Positions 60,087 through 64,000 of a stretch of 64,000 nt of DNA are shown here, piece after piece; position 1 is the stretch's first letter; each line of letters begins with the position of its first letter. Source of the DNA: Flavobacterium sp. Lineage in GTDB: Bacteria > Bacteroidota > Bacteroidia > Flavobacteriales > Flavobacteriaceae. Under the pieces are notes generated by a model. That model made no database searches. It saw only the letters and a program-made list of their open reading frames with translations, and was not told the origin of the DNA. Where the stretch lies: NCBI GenBank assembly GCA_014379405.1, contig JACMLU010000004.1, forward strand, positions 124,001-188,000, given 5' to 3'. A program made the translations under genes and the position numbers.

Positions 60087-60251
60087 ATGAAACCAGAAAC
60101 CAATCCGATTCTAGAAGAAAACCAACATTTGAGAACCAAATGCTTGGTGTACACGCGCGTTATGGGCTATCACAGACCAGTAGAGAGTTTTAATATTGGC
60201 AAAAAAGGAGAACACAAACAACGAACCCATTTCAGTGAAGGCAAATGTTAG
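60087..60251 (+). CDS. Stand-alone glycyl-radical domain of NrdD
   Basis: 54 aa from the ATG at 60087. After a short head (NPILEENQHLRTKC) comes CLVYTRVMGYHRPVESFNIGKKGEHKQRTHF (landmarks: YTRVMGY, HRPV, FNIGKKGEH). In ordinary class III reductases this stretch is the extreme C-terminus of NrdD and its glycine (here in VMGYH) carries the stable radical made by NrdG. It is separated from the 703-aa chain by the chimeric ORF, so the active site would have to be completed by a separate subunit. It resembles the way GrcA/YfiD replaces the radical domain of pyruvate formate-lyase. It overlaps the nrdG start by 17 bases. Confidence 0.75.
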   Translation: MKPETNPILEENQHLRTKCLVYTRVMGYHRPVESFNIGKKGEHKQRTHFSEGKC

Positions 60252-60924
60252 CACTCCAATTTACAGCCTAACGCCATTCAGCTTATTGGATTATCCAGAT
60301 AAAATGGCTTGCATTCTTTGGTTTGCAGGCTGTAATATGCGCTGTTTGTATTGCTATAATCCCGAAATTGTTCATGGAAAAGGAACGATTTCTTTTGAAA
60401 AAACAATGGATTTTCTGCTTTCTCGAAAAGACTTGCTGGATGCCGTAGTTTTAAGTGGAGGCGAATGCGTGATGCACAAAAATTTCATTCCGTTTGTTAC
60501 CGAAATCAAAAAGTTGGGGTTTCTAGTAAAAATTGACACCAACGGAAGTTCGCCCGAGGTAATGCAAAAATTGTTGTTCCATCATCTTGTCAATTATGTG
60601 GCCTTGGATTTCAAGGCGCCAAAATCCAAGTTTAAGGACGTTACAAAATCAGATTTGTACGAACCTTTCGAAAAAACATTGGATTTGATATTGAAAGCCA
60701 AAATTCCTTTTGAGGTTCGCACCACCTATCATTCGGATTTGTTGACCGAAGAAGATTTGGCTTCTATGGTCCGTTTTTTGGAAACCAAAAACTATGTTGG
60801 AAATTATTACATTCAATATTTCAGGAACAACGTCAATACGCTCGGCAATCTGGAGCGATCCAATAATAAAATCGACTGTGAAAAACTATCGACCCCAACC
60901 ATTAAGATTATTCTGAGAGAATAA
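60235..60924 (+). CDS. nrdG: Anaerobic ribonucleotide reductase activating protein NrdG
   Basis: 229 aa from the GTG at 60235; an alternative TTG at 60196 lies within the preceding ORF. A radical-SAM enzyme that installs the glycyl radical on NrdD using S-adenosylmethionine. The cluster motif is C33-x3-C37-x2-C40 (AGCNMRCLYC), followed by VLSGGECVMH and FLVKIDTNGSSP, typical of the family. The start overlaps the glycyl-radical ORF (stop at 60251), indicating translational coupling between substrate domain and activase. Confidence 0.9.
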   Translation: MKANVSTPIYSLTPFSLLDYPDKMACILWFAGCNMRCLYCYNPEIVHGKGTISFEKTMDFLLSRKDLLDAVVLSGGECVMHKNFIPFVTEIKKLGFLVKIDTNGSSPEVMQKLLFHHLVNYVALDFKAPKSKFKDVTKSDLYEPFEKTLDLILKAKIPFEVRTTYHSDLLTEEDLASMVRFLETKNYVGNYYIQYFRNNVNTLGNLERSNNKIDCEKLSTPTIKIILRE

Positions 60925-60946
60925 AACTAATTATATTTATAAAACT

Positions 60947-61396
60947 ATGTTTTCAAAAACGTGTGAGTACGGAATTCGCGCTGTCATTTTTATAGCGTCA
61001 GAATCCTATCAAGACAAAAGAGTAGGCCTAAAGGATATCGCCCAAAAAATCGATTCCCCAGAGGCTTTTACTGCCAAAATTCTACAAATCCTGGCTCGAA
61101 ACAAGATTGTCAATTCCATAAAAGGAGTTGGTGGCGGGTTTGAAATTCCCAAGAAAAAGATGAAAAAAATCAACATGACTCAAATCGTAAAGGCGATTGA
61201 TGGCGACGTTGTTTTTACGGGTTGTGGCTTGGGTCTAAGCAAATGTTCTGATGACCATCCCTGTCCAGCCCACTTCAAATTTGAAACCATCCGAACCGAA
61301 CTAGCCACAATGCTTGAGAACACCAATCTTGAAGAACTGGCAAAAGGAGTTGTGTCTGGTGAGACTTTTTTGAGGTATTATCCAGTGTTATTATAG
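60947..61396 (+). CDS. Rrf2 family Fe-S regulator
   Basis: 149 aa. N-terminal winged helix (TCEYGIRAVIFIASESYQDKRVGLKDIAQKIDSPEAFTAKILQILARNKIVNSIKGVGGGFE; landmarks: YGIRAV, LKDIAQKID, GVGGGF) of the Rrf2/IscR/NsrR type. The Fe-S-binding cysteines are C93-x6-C100-x5-C106 (GCGLGLSKCSDDHPC), a spacing like that of NsrR and IscR relatives. It begins 22 bases after nrdG and lies next to ric, which is a common target of NsrR, so nitric-oxide or Fe-S-status control of the cluster is a reasonable inference. Confidence 0.9.
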   Translation: MFSKTCEYGIRAVIFIASESYQDKRVGLKDIAQKIDSPEAFTAKILQILARNKIVNSIKGVGGGFEIPKKKMKKINMTQIVKAIDGDVVFTGCGLGLSKCSDDHPCPAHFKFETIRTELATMLENTNLEELAKGVVSGETFLRYYPVLL

Positions 61397-61454
61397 CACA
61401 CGAAACAATTATTCAAACCTGAATTACGGTTTAGAAAACCAACAAACGAATAAA

Positions 61455-62111
61455 ATGAAAAATAGAATTTTAGTATTGGCTCTTATCGTGCTAACCACTT
61501 TGAGTTGCAAAAAAGAAACCACTTCACAAATTGTTACCAACAAAAACGAATCTCCAATTGAACAATTAGTATTAGGAAATAAACGCTTTTTGAATGAAAA
61601 AACAACACATCCGCATCAAAATAAAAAAACAGTTTTGGCCAACCAGGATGCCCAACATCCATTTGCTGTGGTTTTGACTTGTTCTGATAGCAGAGTTTCT
61701 CCCGAAATACTTTTCGACCAAGGAATAGGCGATTTATTCGTGATTAGAAATGCCGGAAACCTGATCTCCGATATCGATATGGGAAGCATTGAATATGCCG
61801 TTGAACATCTCGACGCCAAACTAATTGTTGTTTTGGGTCACACCGAATGTGGTGCCATAAAAGCCTATGTTGGAGACAAAAAAAATGAATACAAAAAGCA
61901 TCTTTCGCATATTGACGACATCGTGGCAACCATCGCCAATGAAAACGAAGAAAAAAAAATTTCTAAAGATGACAATTTAAATGCTTTCGTTCTTGCCAAT
62001 ATCCAACACTCCTTGAAAATGATTCAAGACAACCCAATTGTAAAAGAAAAACACACCAAAGTGGTTCCAATGCAATACGATATCCATACCGGAAAAATAG
62101 TGAGTTTGTAG
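61455..62111 (+). CDS. Beta-class carbonic anhydrase, lipoprotein form
   Basis: 218 aa with a signal peptide and lipobox (TLSC, C18). Zinc ligands are C76, H129 and C132, with D78 and R80 of the conserved dyad (TCSDSRVSPE, GHTECGAI). The enzyme interconverts carbon dioxide and bicarbonate. An exported, membrane-anchored beta class enzyme is unusual compared with the common cytoplasmic form, but such signal peptides do occur. It starts 59 bases after the Rrf2 gene and may be in the same transcript. Confidence 0.9.
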   Translation: MKNRILVLALIVLTTLSCKKETTSQIVTNKNESPIEQLVLGNKRFLNEKTTHPHQNKKTVLANQDAQHPFAVVLTCSDSRVSPEILFDQGIGDLFVIRNAGNLISDIDMGSIEYAVEHLDAKLIVVLGHTECGAIKAYVGDKKNEYKKHLSHIDDIVATIANENEEKKISKDDNLNAFVLANIQHSLKMIQDNPIVKEKHTKVVPMQYDIHTGKIVSL

Positions 62112-62273
62112 TTTCAAGTTGTTTTTTTGAGATTTTAATTATGGAATAATCTTATATTTACGGGATTGAAAGCTGGTTTATGGTGTAAAACCAACCAAAA
62201 TTGGGTGGATTTGGGGTATAAAACGGCTTCTTTTGACAAATTATTTAATATCTAAATACACAATATAAAGAGA

Positions 62274-62795
62274 ATGGCCAATTTAGAATTTTGTAATGAT
62301 ATTGCTTGTATCTATTTCGACCCAATCTTTTCTGCTCTTTTAGCTGGTCTATTAGTATATCTTATCGACATTTTTAGAAGCAAAAGAAAGGCAAAAAAAC
62401 AATTTGGAAAAATTGCTGGAAATTATGTAGGCTATGGATATTTAACGAAGAAGGACTCTTTAAATATAAAAACAACACCTCAAACTCTTGCATCTATAAA
62501 ATATTAAAAAGATAATTTACTTGAAATCTCTGTAACAGAAAATCCAAATACGAAATCTTATGAATGGAAAAGAATAATTTCACTTGAACTTGAAAATTAT
62601 GGAACTATTACTTGGAAATATATAATTTTTGAAAAAAATAAGCTTGGTGAAAACAAACACAAATTTGGAATAAAGAAGATTCTAATAAATGAATCCGATG
62701 ATTTTATATATTTATACTTAGCCGAAAGCGGCATAAACGACAACAAAGAATTTGAAAGAGAAATCTTTAAGCGAAAAAAGAAAATTAATGACTAA
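62274..62795 (+). pseudogene. Small membrane protein gene with an in-frame stop
   Basis: Starts MANLEFCNDIACIYFDPIFSALLAGLLVYLIDIFRSKRKAK, with one membrane span, and is interrupted by TAA at 62505-62507. The same frame continues without further stops for 95 codons to 62795 (landmarks: NLLEISVTENPNTKSYEWKR, GTITWKYIIFEK, LAESGINDNKEFEREIF), which has no start of its own. The original protein would have been about 173 aa. The family is not recognised. If the stop were a sequencing error it would be intact. Confidence 0.7.
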
Positions 62796-62913
62796 TTCCT
62801 CAATTAATAAAAAAAATCTATTAATCCAGTTGAACGCTTCTCAAAGTTTTCTAGAAAACCAAAAAAACATTAGAAACCGAATAGTTTAATCAAAGAAAAA
62901 TCCAGCGGATTTT

Positions 62914-63000
62914 AATATTTATAGAAACAAATTTATTGTTGAAATTCATACGACCCCGCCGGGGTCGAATACATAACGTCTCCTTTTTTCTATAAATATT
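62914..63000. repeat. REP-like element with GC-rich core
   Basis: The core CGACCCC gcc GGGGTCG (62951-62967) stands out in the AT-rich DNA. Outer arms AATATTTATAGAAA (62914-62927) and TTTCTATAAATATT (62987-63000) are perfect complements, making a nested element of about 87 bp. I recall CGACCCCGCCGGGGTCG-type repeats in other Flavobacteria. No coding potential. The gap 62796-63096 contains this and a terminator only. Confidence 0.75.
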
Positions 63001-63039
63001 TGAACTTTCCAAGGTCATTTCTTTTTTATATATAAAACA

Positions 63040-63075
63040 AACAAGCCCACTCAAAATAATCTAAGCAGGCTTGTT
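63040..63075 (-). terminator. Terminator of the right-edge gene
   Basis: AACAAGCC and GGCTTGTT with a roughly 20-nt loop, about 22 bases beyond the stop at 63097 on the minus strand; a short U-rich stretch follows. Confidence 0.65.
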
Positions 63076-63096
63076 CTGGAAAACATATAAACACTA

Positions 63097-64000
63097 TTAC
63101 GCAGGTACTAATTCTGGCACTTTAATTTCAACTATTCTTGCTTTATACAATTCAAGTTGGTTTTGAATCTCCTTGATACTGCTTTCAAAATAATGGGAAG
63201 TAGAAAATAAATTTTGGTAAAAACCAATTCCTTCCAACATATTATTTCTGAACGCATTCCATTTTTTTATTTGTCCTGCAGTCAAATCGGCAGTGGCTTC
63301 ACTGATTTCGTTTTTCAAATAATCAATGTACATCTTCAATTCTTTCACAAAAAGATTCGGACGATCTTTATCCGTCATTACATTGGCATTGCCATAAATG
63401 TGTTTTGTCATTTCAGCCAGCGAAACTTCTTTATCAAAATAGGCCATATTCGGACCAGGACAAACAATAACGCCTTGCTCCTGACCAGAAATTCGGATGC
63501 CGTTTTCTAGGTAAGATGCATTGGCAAGACCTACGCAAAGACACGATTTTTCGGTAATGTTGAATTTCATTTTCTCGAAAGTCGAAGCCGACAAGGTATC
63601 TTTTATTTCGTCTAATTCCGCCAATTTCACATCTTGAAATTTTTTGGAAGAAGTACAAATTCCTTCGGGACCAAATTCTTTGCTCAATGCCAAAAACTTT
63701 TTCGGACAAGAACTTCCCGCCTTGTTTTCGTCAATACGTTTTTGTTTGAACATTTCGTTAGTCGTGCCTCGCAAAGTGTTGAAAGGAACTCCCAATGGCG
63801 AAATATGGCTCAAATACAAATCTTCTTCTTTGGCATTCATCAACAATTGTCGTGTTTCAGCATCAACTGAAGTAGCTTCAGGAACCAATAAAAAAGGTGT
63901 TCCCCAACCCACAGAATCCACATTATAATGATCCAACAAGAATTCATGTTCTTCTGAAGTTCCCACTCCTCCTTGAACAGTAATTTTTAAATCCAATGGT
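63097..64000 (-). CDS. Conserved cysteine-rich protein (partial, N-terminus outside window)
   Basis: 301 codons open to the window edge; the first codon inside could be TTG at 63996, but the frame simply continues beyond, so the true start is outside. Cysteine-bearing motifs in order: SSCPKKF (near residue 95), EGICTSS, KSCLCVGL and VIVCPGPN, with QGGVGTSEEHEFLL at the beginning and VDSVGWGTPFLLVPEATSVD. The G-rich start and the arrangement resemble TIM-barrel nitronate monooxygenase-like or flavin-binding proteins combined with an Fe-S or zinc site, but I cannot assign the family. A helical C-terminal part (about 215-299) follows. Confidence 0.65.
   Translation of the reverse strand, partial: PLDLKITVQGGVGTSEEHEFLLDHYNVDSVGWGTPFLLVPEATSVDAETRQLLMNAKEEDLYLSHISPLGVPFNTLRGTTNEMFKQKRIDENKAGSSCPKKFLALSKEFGPEGICTSSKKFQDVKLAELDEIKDTLSASTFEKMKFNITEKSCLCVGLANASYLENGIRISGQEQGVIVCPGPNMAYFDKEVSLAEMTKHIYGNANVMTDKDRPNLFVKELKMYIDYLKNEISEATADLTAGQIKKWNAFRNNMLEGIGFYQNLFSTSHYFESSIKEIQNQLELYKARIVEIKVPELVPA

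Noticed and set aside
59858..60087. Readthrough or frameshift joining nrdD to the radical ORF
   Set aside because: All three ORFs are in the same frame but several stop codons lie between them, so a single recoding event cannot join them.

Overview
The window looks like a chromosomal segment of a Flavobacterium-type member of the Bacteroidota. The DNA is AT-rich, starts lack strong Shine-Dalgarno sequences, several promoters contain the Bacteroidota -7 element TAnnTTTG, and family hallmarks are present: a gliding-motility peptidyl-prolyl isomerase gldI, several families of the DUF3857/DUF3810 type and many lipoproteins. There is no rRNA, prophage, CRISPR array or complete IS element. One tRNA, an initiator tRNA-fMet, lies near the left edge.

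Layout. 1-4.8 kb: partial Na+/H+ antiporter, tRNA-fMet, LRR protein, DUF1761 protein, FemAB/GNAT-like protein. 4.8-10.6 kb: a leftward molybdenum-cofactor operon running from a modE-like regulator through a TSUP permease, mobA, moaD, a moeB-rhodanese fusion, moaE, a moaC-moaB fusion and moaA; a ModE-like operator overlaps the promoter of the first gene. 10.6-21 kb: a solitary cassette-like lipoprotein, a hydrolase, a GH28 pectinase, a dipeptidase, a toxin-antitoxin pair, DUF3810, an ECF sigma/anti-sigma pair, PlsC, Nudix and DUF4268 proteins. 21-28.4 kb: a three-gene set made of a TPR/MORN protein, a DUF3857-transglutaminase and a DUF3857 relative that lacks the catalytic triad. 28.5-34.4 kb: stress region (OsmC, KatE-type catalase, SDR, YdaT-like protein) with a truncated Fpg/Nei gene and a shortened AraC regulator. 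34.4-46.1 kb: LysM/periplasmic-binding protein, guaA, two secreted paralogues, RidA, ClC, DHH phosphoesterase, gldI and two cyclophilin-FKBP fusions.

46.9-50 kb is an accessory island of three tandem ORFs arranged like integron gene cassettes: each cassette starts with a short sequence that is the reverse complement of the sequence just after its own ORF, and attC-like imperfect palindromes separate them. No integrase is visible. 50-53.6 kb carries a PhoX-like lipoprotein and an imelysin-like/di-haem cytochrome fusion.

53.7-61.4 kb is an anaerobic/nitrosative-stress region: moeA, a hemerythrin-PAS protein, the Fe-S repair protein Ric, class III ribonucleotide reductase nrdD, its activase nrdG and an Rrf2 regulator. 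The nrdD chain ends before the glycyl-radical domain. That domain is encoded as a separate 54-aa ORF, and between the two lies a 62-aa ORF that looks like a chimeric tandem duplication of the zinc tail and the head of the radical subunit. The right end holds a lipoprotein carbonic anhydrase, a gene interrupted by an in-frame stop, a GC-rich REP element and a partial cysteine-rich protein.

Scattered through the window are about a dozen intergenic palindromes whose arms are built of short, degenerate repeated words, plus two copies of a 125-151 bp element with 18-bp terminal inverted repeats.
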